Source: Stenotrophomonas maltophilia
GTDB taxonomy: Bacteria > Pseudomonadota > Gammaproteobacteria > Xanthomonadales > Xanthomonadaceae
Assembly: GCF_004684085.1 (NCBI RefSeq)
Contig: NZ_SRHZ01000021.1
Span: forward strand, 1 to 39,709
DNA length: 39,709 nt
Reading direction: 5' to 3'
Below the pieces are notes generated by a model. That model was not told the DNA's origin. It saw only the letters and a program-made list of their open reading frames with translations, and searched no databases. The number at the start of each line of letters is the position of its first letter. Position 1 is the stretch's first letter. The position numbers were made by a program, and so were the translations under genes. This document shows positions 27,451 through 35,800 of the stretch, piece by piece.

Positions 27451-27849
27451 ATGAGCATGACTGATCCCATCGCCGACCTGCTGGTCCGCATCAAGAATGC
27501 GGCCGCGGTTGGCAAGCAGACGGTGAAAGCCCCGTCGTCCAAGATCAAGGTTGCGATCGCCCAGGTCCTGAAGGACGAGGGTTACATCACCGACCTGCGC
27601 GTTACCGCGCTCGAGAACAACAAGTCCGAGCTGGAAATCGTGCTGAAGTATTTCGAAGGCAAGCCGGTCATCGCGGCCCTGAAGCGCTTCTCGCGTTCGG
27701 GCCTGCGCCAGTACCGCGGCAAGAGCGAGCTGCCGAAGGTCATGAACGGCCTGGGTATCTCCATCATTTCCACCTCCAAGGGCATCATGACTGATGCGCA
27801 GGCGCGCCAGCTGGGCGTCGGCGGCGAAGTCCTGTGCTTCGTGGCCTAA
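27451..27849 (+). CDS. rpsH: 30S ribosomal protein S8
   Basis: S8 binds helix 21 of 16S rRNA and, in E. coli, represses spc mRNA. From ATG 27451 it has 132 aa ([16 protein letters not shown]); AAAGGT at 27439-27444 supports this start over ATG 27457. The frame is open upstream to 27328, but that stretch is leader. The C-terminal signature [30 protein letters not shown] is intact. It is the first gene after the internal terminator. Confidence 0.97.
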   Translation: MSMTDPIADLLVRIKNAAAVGKQTVKAPSSKIKVAIAQVLKDEGYITDLRVTALENNKSELEIVLKYFEGKPVIAALKRFSRSGLRQYRGKSELPKVMNGLGISIISTSKGIMTDAQARQLGVGGEVLCFVA

Positions 27850-27866
27850 GGCGAAAGGAGTAGACC

Positions 27867-28391
27867 ATGTCCCGTGTAGCCAAAAAGCCGATCGACCTGG
27901 GTAAGGTTGAACTGAACGTCCAGAGCGACAACGTCACCGCCAAGGGCCCGAAGGGCACCCTGTCGCTGGCCAAGCCGGCTGGTATCAACATCAATGTCGA
28001 GAACGGCGTTGCCACCCTGAGCACCGACAACGTGGACCTGATCCCGCTGACCGGTACCGTCCGCGCCATCCTGTCCAACATGGTCAAGGGTGTCTCCGAA
28101 GGTTTCGAGCGCAAGCTCGAGCTGGTCGGCGTGGGTTACCGTGCCGCGATGCAGGGCAAGGACCTCAGCCTGGCGCTGGGTTACTCGCACCCGATCGTGT
28201 TCGTGGCGCCGGAAGGCATCACCATCACCACCCCGACCCAGACCGAAATCCTGGTACAGGGTGCTGACAAGCAGGCCGTTGGTGAAGCCGCCGCCAAGAT
28301 CCGTGCGTTCCGCAAGCCGGAACCGTACAAGGGCAAGGGCGTGAAGTACTCCGACGAAGTCATCATCCGTAAGGAAGCCAAGAAGGCATAA
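27867..28391 (+). CDS. rplF: 50S ribosomal protein L6
   Basis: L6 lies near the factor-binding site at the base of the stalk. The 174-aa product has two related alpha/beta domains and the C-terminal signature [11 protein letters not shown], important for 23S rRNA contact. AAAGGAG (27854-27860) precedes ATG 27867, 17 nt after rpsH. An 86-nt spacer without evident gene separates it from rplR. Confidence 0.98.
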   Translation: MSRVAKKPIDLGKVELNVQSDNVTAKGPKGTLSLAKPAGININVENGVATLSTDNVDLIPLTGTVRAILSNMVKGVSEGFERKLELVGVGYRAAMQGKDLSLALGYSHPIVFVAPEGITITTPTQTEILVQGADKQAVGEAAAKIRAFRKPEPYKGKGVKYSDEVIIRKEAKKA

Positions 28392-28477
28392 GCGCGAGTC
28401 CCTCGCAAGAGCCCGCACATCCTTTTGCGGACTCCTCAGGGAAAAGCTCTTCCTTCAGCTTTCAAGGAATAATCAAA

Positions 28478-28831
28478 ATGAACAAGAACATCGCCCGCCT
28501 GCGTCGCGCCAAGTCGACCCGCGCCCACATCCGTGAGCTCGGTGTCGCCCGCCTGTCGGTGCTGCGCACCGGCCAGCACCTGTACGCCCAGGTCTTCACC
28601 GCCGACGGTTCCAAGGTGCTGGCTGCTGCCAACACCACCCAGGCCGACATCAAGGATGGCCTGAAGAACGGCAAGAACGCCGACGCCGCTGCCAAGGTTG
28701 GCCGCATCGTCGCCGAGCGCGCCAAGGCCGCCGGCGTCGAGAAGGTTGCCTTCGATCGTTCGGGCTACCGCTACCACGGCCGCATCAAGGCCCTGGCAGA
28801 AGCCGCCCGCGAAGCCGGCCTGCAGTTCTAA
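28478..28831 (+). CDS. rplR: 50S ribosomal protein L18
   Basis: L18 binds 5S rRNA with L5. It is 117 aa, begins [21 protein letters not shown] and ends with [26 protein letters not shown], the conserved C-terminal signature. AAGGAATAATC precedes ATG 28478. A 161-nt spacer to rpsE holds a 7-bp hairpin (28875-28881 with 28887-28893) and no gene. Confidence 0.98.
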   Translation: MNKNIARLRRAKSTRAHIRELGVARLSVLRTGQHLYAQVFTADGSKVLAAANTTQADIKDGLKNGKNADAAAKVGRIVAERAKAAGVEKVAFDRSGYRYHGRIKALAEAAREAGLQF

Positions 28832-28874
28832 GGGATAAGGGCAGGGGACGTCAGGTCCTCTGTCCGCCTGCTCG

Positions 28875-28893
28875 CCAGCCTGAGTGAGGCTGG
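28875..28893 (+). other. hairpin between rplR and rpsE
   Basis: CCAGCCT (28875-28881) pairs with AGGCTGG (28887-28893), loop GAGTG. No T run follows. The 161-nt rplR-rpsE spacer is long for this operon; the hairpin may mark an mRNA processing point. Confidence 0.45.
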
Positions 28894-28992
28894 ACGGCGC
28901 CGCTCTTCTGCAGCGGCTCACCGGATCAACGCGTCATTCCACAACCATAAGCGGCCTCGAGCCGTACATACCCAAACAACCAAGGAATCAAA

Positions 28993-29535
28993 ATGGCAGA
29001 AGAACGTCAGCAGCGGGGTCGCGATCGCGACCGTAACCGCGAAGAGAAAGTCGACGACGGCATGATCGAAAAGCTGGTCGCGGTCAACCGCGTCAGCAAG
29101 ACCGTCAAGGGTGGCCGTCAGTTCACCTTCACCGCCCTGACCGTGGTCGGCGACGGCGAAGGCAAGGTCGGTTTCGGTTATGGCAAGGCGCGTGAAGTGC
29201 CGGTCGCCATCCAGAAGTCGATGGAACAGGCTCGCAAGAACCTGGTCAGCGTTGACCTGAACAACGGCACCCTGTGGCACACCGTCAAGGATGGTCACGG
29301 CGCAGCCCGCGTGTTCATGCAGCCGGCTTCCGAAGGTACCGGCGTCATCGCCGGCGGTGCCATGCGCGCCGTGCTGGAAGCGGTTGGCGTGAAGAACGTG
29401 CTGGCCAAGGCCACCGGTTCGCGCAACCCGATCAACCTGGTGCGTGCCACCGTGAAGGGCCTGTCTGCTGCGCAGTCGCCGGCTCGCATCGCGGCCAAGC
29501 GCGGCAAGAAGGTGGAGGAACTCAACCATGGCTAA
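28993..29535 (+). CDS. rpsE: 30S ribosomal protein S5
   Basis: S5 lines the mRNA entry channel and influences accuracy. The 180-aa product has a charged N-terminal extension ([19 protein letters not shown]), then the double-stranded-RNA-binding-like domain with [26 protein letters not shown] and the conserved [12 protein letters not shown]. Length exceeds E. coli (167) because of the extension. AAGGAATC precedes ATG 28993. Its last 8 bases overlap the start of rpmD. Confidence 0.98.
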
Positions 29536-29719
29536 TGAGTCCAACAAGACTGTGAAGGTGCGCCTGGTGCGTGGCCTGCGTGGTGCTCAGTCGCGTCACC
29601 GCCTGTCGGTGCGTGCCCTGGGTCTGAATAAGCTCAACGATGTGCGTGAACTGAAGGACAGCCCGCAGGTTCGCGGCCTGATCAACACTGTTCACTACCT
29701 CGTCAAGGTTGAGGAGTAA
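29528..29719 (+). CDS. rpmD: 50S ribosomal protein L30
   Basis: L30 is a small domain II/5S-region protein of the 50S subunit. The 63-aa product contains the signature region [29 protein letters not shown] 29528 lies within the rpsE coding end, with GGAGGAA (29515-29520) as SD inside rpsE; the 8-base overlap suggests translational coupling. rplO follows 6 nt after the stop. Confidence 0.97.
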
Positions 29720-29725
29720 TCGATC

Positions 29726-30169
29726 ATGACTCTGCGTCTCAATGAACTGAGCCCGGCACCGGGCGCCCGCACCGAGCGCACCCGCGTCGGTCGCGGTATC
29801 GGCTCGGGCCTGGGCAAGACTGCCGGCCGCGGCCACAAGGGTTCGTTCGCCCGTAAGGGTGGCGGCAAGATCAAGGCTGGCTTCGAAGGCGGCCAGACCC
29901 CCATGCAGCGTCGTCTGCCGAAGATCGGCTTCCGTTCGCCGATCGCCAAGGACACCGCTGAAGTGCTGCTGTACGCGCTGGACAAGCTGCCGGCCGGTGA
30001 GATCGACTTCGCCGCCCTGCGTGCTGCCAAGCTGGTCCCGAGCACTGCAAAGAAGGCCAAGGTCGTCGTCAAGGGCGAAGTGACCAAGGCGTTCACCCTG
30101 AAGGGTATCGCTGCTACGGCCGGTGCCAAGGCTGCGATCGAAGCTGCCGGCGGCAGCGTAACGGAGTAA
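29726..30169 (+). CDS. rplO: 50S ribosomal protein L15
   Basis: L15 is a late-assembly 50S protein linking several 23S rRNA domains. The 147-aa product has a long basic N-terminal arm ([22 protein letters not shown]...) and the conserved [15 protein letters not shown] near 54-68. It starts 6 nt after rpmD; secY follows after 7 nt, giving a compact rpmD-rplO-secY block. Confidence 0.98.
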   Translation: MTLRLNELSPAPGARTERTRVGRGIGSGLGKTAGRGHKGSFARKGGGKIKAGFEGGQTPMQRRLPKIGFRSPIAKDTAEVLLYALDKLPAGEIDFAALRAAKLVPSTAKKAKVVVKGEVTKAFTLKGIAATAGAKAAIEAAGGSVTE

Positions 30170-30176
30170 GAAAATC

Positions 30177-31544
30177 ATGGCGCAAGCTGGCATCGGTAAC
30201 CTCGCGGGCGGAATGGGCAAGTTCACTGAACTTCGCCAACGTTTGCTGTTCGTCGTCGGGGCTTTGATCGTCTATCGCATCGGCTGCTATGTGCCGGTGC
30301 CGGGCGTCAATCCCGATGCCATGCTTGCCATGATGCAACAGCAGGGCGGCGGCATCGTGGACATGTTCAACATGTTCTCGGGCGGCGCCCTGCACCGTTT
30401 CAGCATCTTCGCGCTGAACGTGATGCCGTATATCTCGGCATCGATCGTGATGCAGCTGGCCGTGCACATCTTCCCCGCCCTGAAGGCGATGCAGAAGGAA
30501 GGTGAGTCCGGTCGTCGCAAGATCACCCAGTATTCGCGCATCGGCGCCGTGCTGCTGGCAGTGGTGCAGGGCGGCTCGATCGCGCTGGCCCTGCAGGGCC
30601 AGGTCTCGCCGACGGGCGCTCCGGTCGTGTACATGCCGGGCATGGGCTTTGTGCTCACCGCCGTGGTTGCACTGACCGCCGGCACCATGTTCCTGATGTG
30701 GGTCGGTGAGCAGGTCACCGAGCGCGGCATCGGCAACGGCGTGTCGTTGATCATCTTCGCGGGTATCGTGGCCGGCCTGCCGGGTGCGATCATCCACACC
30801 TTCGACGCCTACCGCGACGGCAACATCCAGTTCATCCAGCTGCTGCTGATCGCCATCGTCGTGCTCGCCTTCACCTTCTTCGTGGTGTTCGTCGAGCGTG
30901 GCCAGCGCCGGATCACGGTGAACTACGCGCGCCGCCAGGGCGGTCGCAACGCGTACATGAACCAGACCTCGTTCCTGCCGCTGAAGCTCAACATGGCCGG
31001 CGTCATCCCGGCGATCTTCGCTTCGAGCCTGCTGGCCTTCCCGGCCACCCTGGCGATGTGGTCCGGCCAGGCGGCGAACCAGAGCAGCACCGGCCAGATC
31101 CTGCAGAAGGTTGCCAACGCCCTTGGGCCGGGTGAGCCGCTGCACATGATCGTGTTCGCTGGGCTGATCACCGGTTTCGCGTTCTTCTATACCGCGCTGG
31201 TGTTCAACTCGCAGGAAACCGCCGACAACCTGAAGAAGTCGGGTGCGCTGATTCCGGGTATCCGTCCGGGCAAGGCCACGGCGGATTACATCGATGGCGT
31301 GCTGACCCGCCTGACGGCGGCCGGCTCGGCCTACCTGGTGATCGTCTGCCTGCTGCCGGAACTGATGCGCACGCAGTTGAACGCCTCGTTCTACTTCGGC
31401 GGTACTTCGCTGTTGATCGTGGTGGTGGTGGTGATGGACTTCATCGCCCAGGTGCAGGCGCACCTGATGTCGCACCAGTACGAGAGCCTGCTGAAGAAGG
31501 CCAACCTGAAGGGCGGCAACCGCGGCGGCTTTGCCCGCGGCTGA
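30177..31544 (+). CDS. secY: preprotein translocase channel subunit SecY
   Basis: Central channel subunit of SecYEG, which exports unfolded proteins across or into the inner membrane. The 455-aa product has ten expected membrane helices. It carries signature 1 (the G-I-L/I-P-Y type motif, here [14 protein letters not shown], about 80-93) and the cytoplasmic loop region [21 protein letters not shown] (about 182-202). Other conserved parts are [13 protein letters not shown] (about 242-254) and the C-terminal tail [19 protein letters not shown] 30177 follows GGAG at 30163-30166. A promoter for the alpha operon lies over its last codons. No rpmJ or adk follows. Confidence 0.98.
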   Translation: MAQAGIGNLAGGMGKFTELRQRLLFVVGALIVYRIGCYVPVPGVNPDAMLAMMQQQGGGIVDMFNMFSGGALHRFSIFALNVMPYISASIVMQLAVHIFPALKAMQKEGESGRRKITQYSRIGAVLLAVVQGGSIALALQGQVSPTGAPVVYMPGMGFVLTAVVALTAGTMFLMWVGEQVTERGIGNGVSLIIFAGIVAGLPGAIIHTFDAYRDGNIQFIQLLLIAIVVLAFTFFVVFVERGQRRITVNYARRQGGRNAYMNQTSFLPLKLNMAGVIPAIFASSLLAFPATLAMWSGQAANQSSTGQILQKVANALGPGEPLHMIVFAGLITGFAFFYTALVFNSQETADNLKKSGALIPGIRPGKATADYIDGVLTRLTAAGSAYLVIVCLLPELMRTQLNASFYFGGTSLLIVVVVVMDFIAQVQAHLMSHQYESLLKKANLKGGNRGGFARG

Positions 31545-31559
31545 TTGGCCTGTTATACT
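31531..31559 (+). promoter_or_regulatory. promoter of rpsM (alpha) operon
   Basis: TTGCCC (31531-31536) lies 17 bases before TATACT (31554-31559), and TG at 31551-31552 makes an extended -10. The -35 overlaps the last codons of secY. The predicted transcript starts near 31566, giving a leader of about 325 nt to rpsM. A second, weaker pair (TTCCAT 31778-31783, TAGTAT 31801-31806, spacing 17) could provide a shorter transcript. Confidence 0.72.
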
Positions 31560-31565
31560 TTCGTC

Positions 31566-31891
31566 TTCCTGACGTGATGGTCCCTCCGCTTCGCGGACTC
31601 CGGCCACACAAACGAAGGGCGGCCCCCGCAGCGGTTCCGGGTGGGGGTGTGATGAGGTTGTCCCGCGCTGGAGTAGCGCGGGCGGTCCGGGGGAAACCCC
31701 CAGGTCCAACCCCATCCGGCGCCGGAGCCTGGGCACACTCCCCAGGCCGGGTTCATGAAACCAATGGTTTCACGGGCTTCCATGTAAACCGGAACCTTGT
31801 TAGTATCGCTAGTTCACTTTTTTGATCCATCCTGCCGGATTGGCGTGCCCGAGGCGCGCTGTCGGCCATCACTCAGCTGGAGAACCGCGTC
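31566..31891 (+). promoter_or_regulatory. hairpin-rich rpsM leader, possible S4 target
   Basis: The secY-rpsM spacer (31545-31891, 347 nt) holds no gene. Four perfect hairpins run in series: CCCGCGCT 31662-31669 with AGCGCGGG 31675-31682; GGGGG 31689-31693 with CCCCC 31697-31701; GCCTGGG 31727-31733 with CCCAGGC 31741-31747; TGAAACC 31756-31762 with GGTTTCA 31766-31772. In enterobacteria S4 represses this operon through a pseudoknot around the rpsM start. I did not derive such a pseudoknot here. None of the hairpins has a T tract except that TTTTTT follows later at 31819-31824. Confidence 0.5.
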
Positions 31892-32248
31892 ATGGCGCGT
31901 ATTGCAGGCGTCAACCTGCCAGCCCAGAAGCACGTCTGGGTCGGGTTGCAAAGCATTTACGGCATCGGCCGTACCCGTTCGAAGAAGGTCTGCGAAGTTG
32001 CAGGCGTTGCTTCGACCACCAAGATCCGCGATCTGTCGGAGCCGGAAATCGAGCGCCTGCGCGCCGAAGTCGGCAAGTACATCGTGGAAGGCGATCTGCG
32101 CCGTGAAATCGGCATCGCGATCAAGCGCCTGATGGACCTGGGCTGCTACCGCGGCCTGCGTCACCGCCGCGGCCTGCCGCTGCGTGGCCAGCGCACCCGT
32201 ACCAACGCCCGCACCCGCAAGGGCCCGCGCAAGGCGATCAGGAAGTAA
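31892..32248 (+). CDS. rpsM: 30S ribosomal protein S13
   Basis: S13 forms bridges B1a/B1b between subunits and touches P-site tRNA through its basic tail. The 118-aa product begins [26 protein letters not shown] and contains [29 protein letters not shown], the signature with the tRNA-contacting tail. CTGGAGAACC supplies the SD. It is the first gene of the alpha operon; rpsK begins 11 nt later. Confidence 0.98.
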   Translation: MARIAGVNLPAQKHVWVGLQSIYGIGRTRSKKVCEVAGVASTTKIRDLSEPEIERLRAEVGKYIVEGDLRREIGIAIKRLMDLGCYRGLRHRRGLPLRGQRTRTNARTRKGPRKAIRK

Positions 32249-32259
32249 GGGACCTATAA

Positions 32260-32649
32260 ATGGCTAAGCCTGCTGCTAAGACCAAGAAGAAGATCAAGCG
32301 CGTCGTCACCGACGGCGTTGCCCACGTCCACGCTTCGTTCAACAACACCATCGTGACCATCACCGACCGCCAGGGCAATGCTCTGTCGTGGGCGACCTCC
32401 GGTGGCGCTGGCTTCCGCGGTTCGCGCAAGTCGACCCCGTTCGCAGCCCAGGTGGCTGCCGAAAAGGCCGGTCGTGCTGCGCTGGACTACGGCGTGAAGT
32501 CGCTGGAAGTCCGCATCAAGGGCCCGGGTCCGGGCCGTGAGTCGGCCGTGCGTTCGTTGAACAACGTCGGCTACAAGATCACCAACATCATCGACGTGAC
32601 GCCTATCCCGCACAACGGGTGCCGTCCGCCGAAGAAGCGTCGCGTCTAA
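32260..32649 (+). CDS. rpsK: 30S ribosomal protein S11
   Basis: S11 is part of the 30S platform near the E site and the anti-SD region. It has 129 aa with the conserved [22 protein letters not shown] near 22-43 and the C-terminal signature [26 protein letters not shown] precedes ATG 32260. rpsD follows after 15 nt. Confidence 0.98.
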   Translation: MAKPAAKTKKKIKRVVTDGVAHVHASFNNTIVTITDRQGNALSWATSGGAGFRGSRKSTPFAAQVAAEKAGRAALDYGVKSLEVRIKGPGPGRESAVRSLNNVGYKITNIIDVTPIPHNGCRPPKKRRV

Positions 32650-32664
32650 AGGGAGCGATAAGAA

Positions 32665-33294
32665 ATGGCTCGTTATATCGGTCCTACCTGTAAGCTCGCC
32701 CGTCGCGAAGGCGCCGACCTGTCCCTGAAGAGCCCGGCGCGTGCGCTGGACTCCAAGTGCAAGCTGGAGCAGAAGCCCGGCCAGCACGGCGCCACTGCCC
32801 GCAAGGGCAAGCTGTCCGACTACGCCACCCAGCTGCGTGAAAAGCAGAAGGTCAAGCGTATCTACGGTCTGCTGGAGCGTCAGTTCCGCAACTACTACAA
32901 GAAGGCCTCGACCAAGAAGGGCAACACCGGCGAGAACCTGCTGCAGCTGCTGGAAACCCGCCTGGACAACGTCGTCTACCGCATGGGCTTCGCCGTGACC
33001 CGTCCGGCTGCCCGTCAGCTGGTGTCGCACCGCGGCGTCACCGTGAATGGCAAGCCGGTCAACCTGGCTTCGTACCAGGTCAAGGCTGGCGACGCCATCG
33101 CCCTGTCCGAAAAGGCTGCCAAGCAGTTGCGCGTCCAGGAAGCCCTGACCGTCGCCGCCCAGCATGACCTGAGCCCGTCGTGGGTTGAAGTGGATTCCGG
33201 CAAGTTCTCCGGCATCTTCAAGGCTGTTCCGGATCGTTCGGATCTGCCTGCGGACATCAACGAAGCGCTGATCGTCGAGCTGTATTCGAAGTAA
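32665..33294 (+). CDS. rpsD: 30S ribosomal protein S4
   Basis: S4 is a primary 16S rRNA-binding protein at the mRNA entry channel, and in E. coli represses the alpha operon. The 209-aa product has only Cys-9 and Cys-32 in its N-terminal region, so the zinc-binding form is absent. An S4 RNA-binding domain with [27 protein letters not shown] starts near 95. AGGGAGCGA precedes ATG 32665. A GC-rich 8-bp hairpin separates it from rpoA. Confidence 0.98.
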   Translation: MARYIGPTCKLARREGADLSLKSPARALDSKCKLEQKPGQHGATARKGKLSDYATQLREKQKVKRIYGLLERQFRNYYKKASTKKGNTGENLLQLLETRLDNVVYRMGFAVTRPAARQLVSHRGVTVNGKPVNLASYQVKAGDAIALSEKAAKQLRVQEALTVAAQHDLSPSWVEVDSGKFSGIFKAVPDRSDLPADINEALIVELYSK

Positions 33295-33308
33295 TTCACA
33301 TTGGAGAG

Positions 33309-33328
33309 CCCCCGGCGACGGCCGGGGG
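33309..33328 (+). other. GC-rich hairpin between rpsD and rpoA
   Basis: CCCCCGGC (33309-33316) pairs perfectly with GCCGGGGG (33321-33328), followed by only two T. It sits 14 nt after rpsD and ahead of the rpoA SD (AGGAGA, 33335-33340). It may tune rpoA relative to the ribosomal genes by partial termination or processing. Confidence 0.55.
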
Positions 33329-33349
33329 TTCACTAGGAGAACCCGCAAC

Positions 33350-34348
33350 ATGACGGTTACCGCCAACCAGGTTCTGCGTCCTCGCGGTCCGCAGATCGAA
33401 CGCATTACCGACACCCGTGCAAAGGTCGTTATCGAACCTTTGGAGCGGGGTTACGGGCATACGCTGGGCAATGCCCTGCGTCGCGTGCTGCTGTCGTCCA
33501 TCCCGGGCTTCGCCATCACGGAAGTCGAAATCGACGGCGTGTTGCATGAGTACACCACGGTCGAAGGTCTGCAGGAGGACGTGCTGGAAGTCCTGCTGAA
33601 CCTGAAGGACGTGGCCATCCGTATGCACTCCGGCGACAGCGCCACCCTGTCCCTGTCCAAGCAGGGCCCGGGCGTTGTCACCGCTGCCGATATCAAGGTC
33701 GACCACAATGTGGAAATCCTGAACGGCGAACACGTGATCTGCCACCTGACCAAGGACACGGCAGTCAACATGCGTCTGAAGATCGAACGTGGTTTCGGCT
33801 ACCAGCCGGCTGCCGCGCGTCGTCGTCCGGACGAAGAAACCCGTGCCATCGGCCGTCTGGTCCTGGATGCCTCGTTCTCGCCGGTCCGCCGCGTCGCCTA
33901 TGCCGTGGAAGCGGCCCGCGTCGAACAGCGTACCGACCTGGACAAGCTGGTCATCGATATCGAGACCAACGGCACCATCGATGCCGAAGAAGCAGTGCGT
34001 ACCGCTGCCGACATCCTCAGCGATCAGCTGTCGGTGTTCGGTGACTTCACCCACCGCGACCGCGGTGCGGCGAAGCCGGCCAACAACGGCGTGGATCCGG
34101 TGCTGCTGCGCCCGATCGACGATCTGGAGCTGACCGTGCGTTCGGCCAACTGCCTGAAGGCTGAAAGCATCTACTACATCGGCGATCTGATCCAGAAGAC
34201 CGAAGTGGAGCTGCTGAAGACCCCGAACCTGGGCAAGAAGTCGCTCACCGAGATCAAGGAAGTGCTGGCTCAGCGCGGCCTGTCCCTCGGCATGAAGCTG
34301 GAGAACTGGCCGCCGGCCGGCGTCGCCAGCCACGGCATGCTGGGCTGA
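33350..34348 (+). CDS. rpoA: RNA polymerase alpha subunit
   Basis: Alpha dimer scaffolds RNA polymerase assembly and its C-terminal domain binds UP elements and activators. The 332-aa product has the N-terminal domain ([23 protein letters not shown], about 32-54), a linker, and the C-terminal domain with [14 protein letters not shown]. Arg-264 equals the DNA-contact Arg-265 of E. coli. The conserved [14 protein letters not shown] helix follows. ATG 33350 has AGGAGA upstream. A 14-bp hairpin and a GTAG repeat separate it from rplQ. Confidence 0.98.
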   Translation: MTVTANQVLRPRGPQIERITDTRAKVVIEPLERGYGHTLGNALRRVLLSSIPGFAITEVEIDGVLHEYTTVEGLQEDVLEVLLNLKDVAIRMHSGDSATLSLSKQGPGVVTAADIKVDHNVEILNGEHVICHLTKDTAVNMRLKIERGFGYQPAAARRRPDEETRAIGRLVLDASFSPVRRVAYAVEAARVEQRTDLDKLVIDIETNGTIDAEEAVRTAADILSDQLSVFGDFTHRDRGAAKPANNGVDPVLLRPIDDLELTVRSANCLKAESIYYIGDLIQKTEVELLKTPNLGKKSLTEIKEVLAQRGLSLGMKLENWPPAGVASHGMLG

Positions 34349-34361
34349 TATCGGTAATGCC

Positions 34362-34393
34362 TGAAGGCTCCACCGTTCGCGGTGGGGCCTTCA
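34362..34393 (+). other. 14-bp TTCG-loop hairpin after rpoA
   Basis: Bases 34362-34375 pair with 34380-34393 along 14 positions (one T-G pair), capped by TTCG. It starts 13 nt after the rpoA stop. There is no T tract (AACCGGTTGTAAA follows), so it looks like a 3'-end stability or processing hairpin rather than a full terminator. Confidence 0.65.
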
Positions 34394-34403
34394 ACCGGTT
34401 GTA

Positions 34404-34428
34404 AAAGTCGAGCATGGCTCGACGCTAC
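34404..34428 (-). repeat. SMAG-type GTAG palindrome
   Basis: GTCGAGC-atg-GCTCGAC (34407-34423) is followed by GCTAC, which is GTAGC on the minus strand. Inserted in the 216-nt rpoA-rplQ spacer right after the long rpoA hairpin; the remainder of that spacer shows no gene. Confidence 0.7.
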
Positions 34429-34564
34429 AAAGTGCCACGACGAACGAAGGTTCGCGGGGCAGGTCGTCCAGGACGGGTGACCAGGACCAACCGCAGTCCG
34501 CGCAGCAACGCCAGGATGGCGACAACGATCCACACAGCCTCATCATTAACCAAGGAATATCACC

Positions 34565-34948
34565 ATGCGTCACCAGAAGTCTGGCCGTAAGTTCAGCCGC
34601 ACCAGCGCCCACCGCGAAGCGATGTTCAAGAACATGGCCGCCTCGCTGTTCAAGCACGAGCTGATCAAGACCACCCTGCCGAAGGCCAAGGAACTGCGCC
34701 GCGTTGCCGAGCCGCTGATCACCCTGGCCAAGGTCGACTCCGTCGCCAACCGCCGTCTGGCCTTCGCCCGTCTGCGCGACAACGAAGCCGTGGGCAACCT
34801 GTTCACCATCCTGGGCCCGCGCTACGCGAACCGTCCGGGCGGCTACCTGCGCCTGCTGAAGTGCGGCTTCCGCGCCGGCGACAACGCGCCGATGGCCTAC
34901 GTCGAGCTGGTTGACCGTCCGGTCGTGGCCGAGGAAGTGGCCGAGTAA
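34565..34948 (+). CDS. rplQ: 50S ribosomal protein L17
   Basis: L17 lies near the tunnel exit. The 127-aa product begins [24 protein letters not shown] and contains [14 protein letters not shown], both family signatures. CCAAGGAATATC provides the SD for ATG 34565. As in other proteobacteria it is last in the alpha operon, and here it is followed at once by an intrinsic terminator. Confidence 0.98.
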   Translation: MRHQKSGRKFSRTSAHREAMFKNMAASLFKHELIKTTLPKAKELRRVAEPLITLAKVDSVANRRLAFARLRDNEAVGNLFTILGPRYANRPGGYLRLLKCGFRAGDNAPMAYVELVDRPVVAEEVAE

Positions 34949-34974
34949 TCGGACCGCTTCAACGCGACACAGCG

Positions 34975-34999
34975 AAAGCCCGGCATCTGCCGGGTTTTT
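34975..34999 (+). terminator. intrinsic terminator after rplQ
   Basis: CCCGGC (34979-34984) pairs with GCCGGG (34989-34994) around ATCT, extended by AAAG/TTTT-type pairs, with TTTTT at 34995-34999. It ends the alpha operon and the ribosomal gene block. Confidence 0.9.
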
Positions 35000-35007
35000 G
35001 CGTTTCC

Positions 35008-35100
35008 GGGGTCGGATCCCTTTCCGCAGGAAAGGGCTCTGACCCCATGCAGGCAGCACAGCGGGTCAGAGCCCTTTGCATGCGCGAAGGGATCTGACCC
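35008..35100. repeat. 39-bp palindrome pair upstream of dsbB
   Basis: Unit 1 (35008-35046) reads from GGGGTCGGATCCCTTTCC to AAAGGGCTCTGACCCC and is an imperfect palindrome. Unit 2 (35063-35100) is a diverged copy in opposite orientation, from GGGTCAGAGCCCTTTG to GAAGGGATCTGACCC. They resemble repetitive extragenic palindromes. The same units recur at 35705-35793, on the other side of dsbB. Confidence 0.85.
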
Positions 35101-35188
35101 ACACCGTTCCGACAGGCGTCGCCTGCAGCGGTTCGAATGGCGCGCACTCTCGGTTACGCTTGGCGCCTGATCCGTTCGAGCGTTCCCG

Positions 35189-35695
35189 ATGAATCCACTG
35201 CGCTGGCCCTTCCGCGCCCAGTTCTTCCTGGGCTTCCTGATCTGCGCGGGCCTGCTTGGCTACGCGATTTTCCTGCAGCTGAAGATGGGCCTGGAGCCGT
35301 GTCCGTTGTGCATCTTCCAGCGGCTGGCGTTCGCCGCGCTGGGCCTGCTGTTCCTGATCGGTGCGCTGCACGGGCCGTCCAATCGGGCAGGCCGCGCGAC
35401 CTATGGGGTGCTGGCCTTCATTGCCGCGGCGGTGGGTGTCGGCATCGCCGGTCGCCATGTCTACGTGCAGATGCTGCCGCCGGAGATGGGGGCAACCTGC
35501 GGTCCGCCGTTGAGCTTCCTGAGCGAGACCATGGGGCCGCTGGAAGTGTTCCGCACGGTGCTGACCGGTACCGGCAACTGCGGCAACATCGACTGGACGT
35601 TCCTGGGCCTGACCATGCCGATGTGGTCGGCCGTGTGGTTCGTGCTGCTGGCGCTGTGGGCGCTGGTGGCGTCGCTGCGCAAGGTGAAGCGCTGA
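35189..35695 (+). CDS. dsbB: disulfide bond formation protein DsbB
   Basis: Inner-membrane quinone reductase that reoxidises periplasmic DsbA. The 168-aa protein has four hydrophobic segments (about 11-31, 42-60, 72-90, 143-162). The first periplasmic loop carries Cys-38 and Cys-41 (CPLC), the quinone-linked pair, and the second carries Cys-104 and Cys-131, the DsbA-reacting pair, so all four essential cysteines are present. ATG 35189 gives MNPLRWPFRAQFF; the upstream sequence has only a weak SD. It stands alone between two palindrome arrays and converges with the receptor gene downstream. Confidence 0.95.
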   Translation: MNPLRWPFRAQFFLGFLICAGLLGYAIFLQLKMGLEPCPLCIFQRLAFAALGLLFLIGALHGPSNRAGRATYGVLAFIAAAVGVGIAGRHVYVQMLPPEMGATCGPPLSFLSETMGPLEVFRTVLTGTGNCGNIDWTFLGLTMPMWSAVWFVLLALWALVASLRKVKR

Positions 35696-35704
35696 AAGTG
35701 GGGC

Positions 35705-35793
35705 GGGGTCGGATCCCTTTGCGTCGCAAAGGGCTCTGACCCCATTCCTGGTGCGGGGTCAGAGCCCCTTCCTGCGGAAAGGGATCCGACCCC
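35705..35793. repeat. 39-bp palindrome pair downstream of dsbB
   Basis: Unit 3 (35705-35743) starts 9 nt after the dsbB stop; unit 4 (35755-35793) ends 7 nt before the stop of the opposing receptor gene. Each is a palindrome of the GGGGTC...GATCC/GGCTC...GACCCC type, and the two are inverted to each other. Between convergent genes they could serve as a two-way terminator or 3'-end protector. They match units 1-2 on the other side of dsbB except in the centre. Confidence 0.85.
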
Positions 35794-35800
35794 TGCCTGC

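Noticed and set aside
31545..31891. Search for rpmJ (L36) or adk after secY
   Set aside because: No frame encodes the short Cys-rich L36 or an adenylate kinase P-loop; the spacer contains only hairpins and promoter-like sites.
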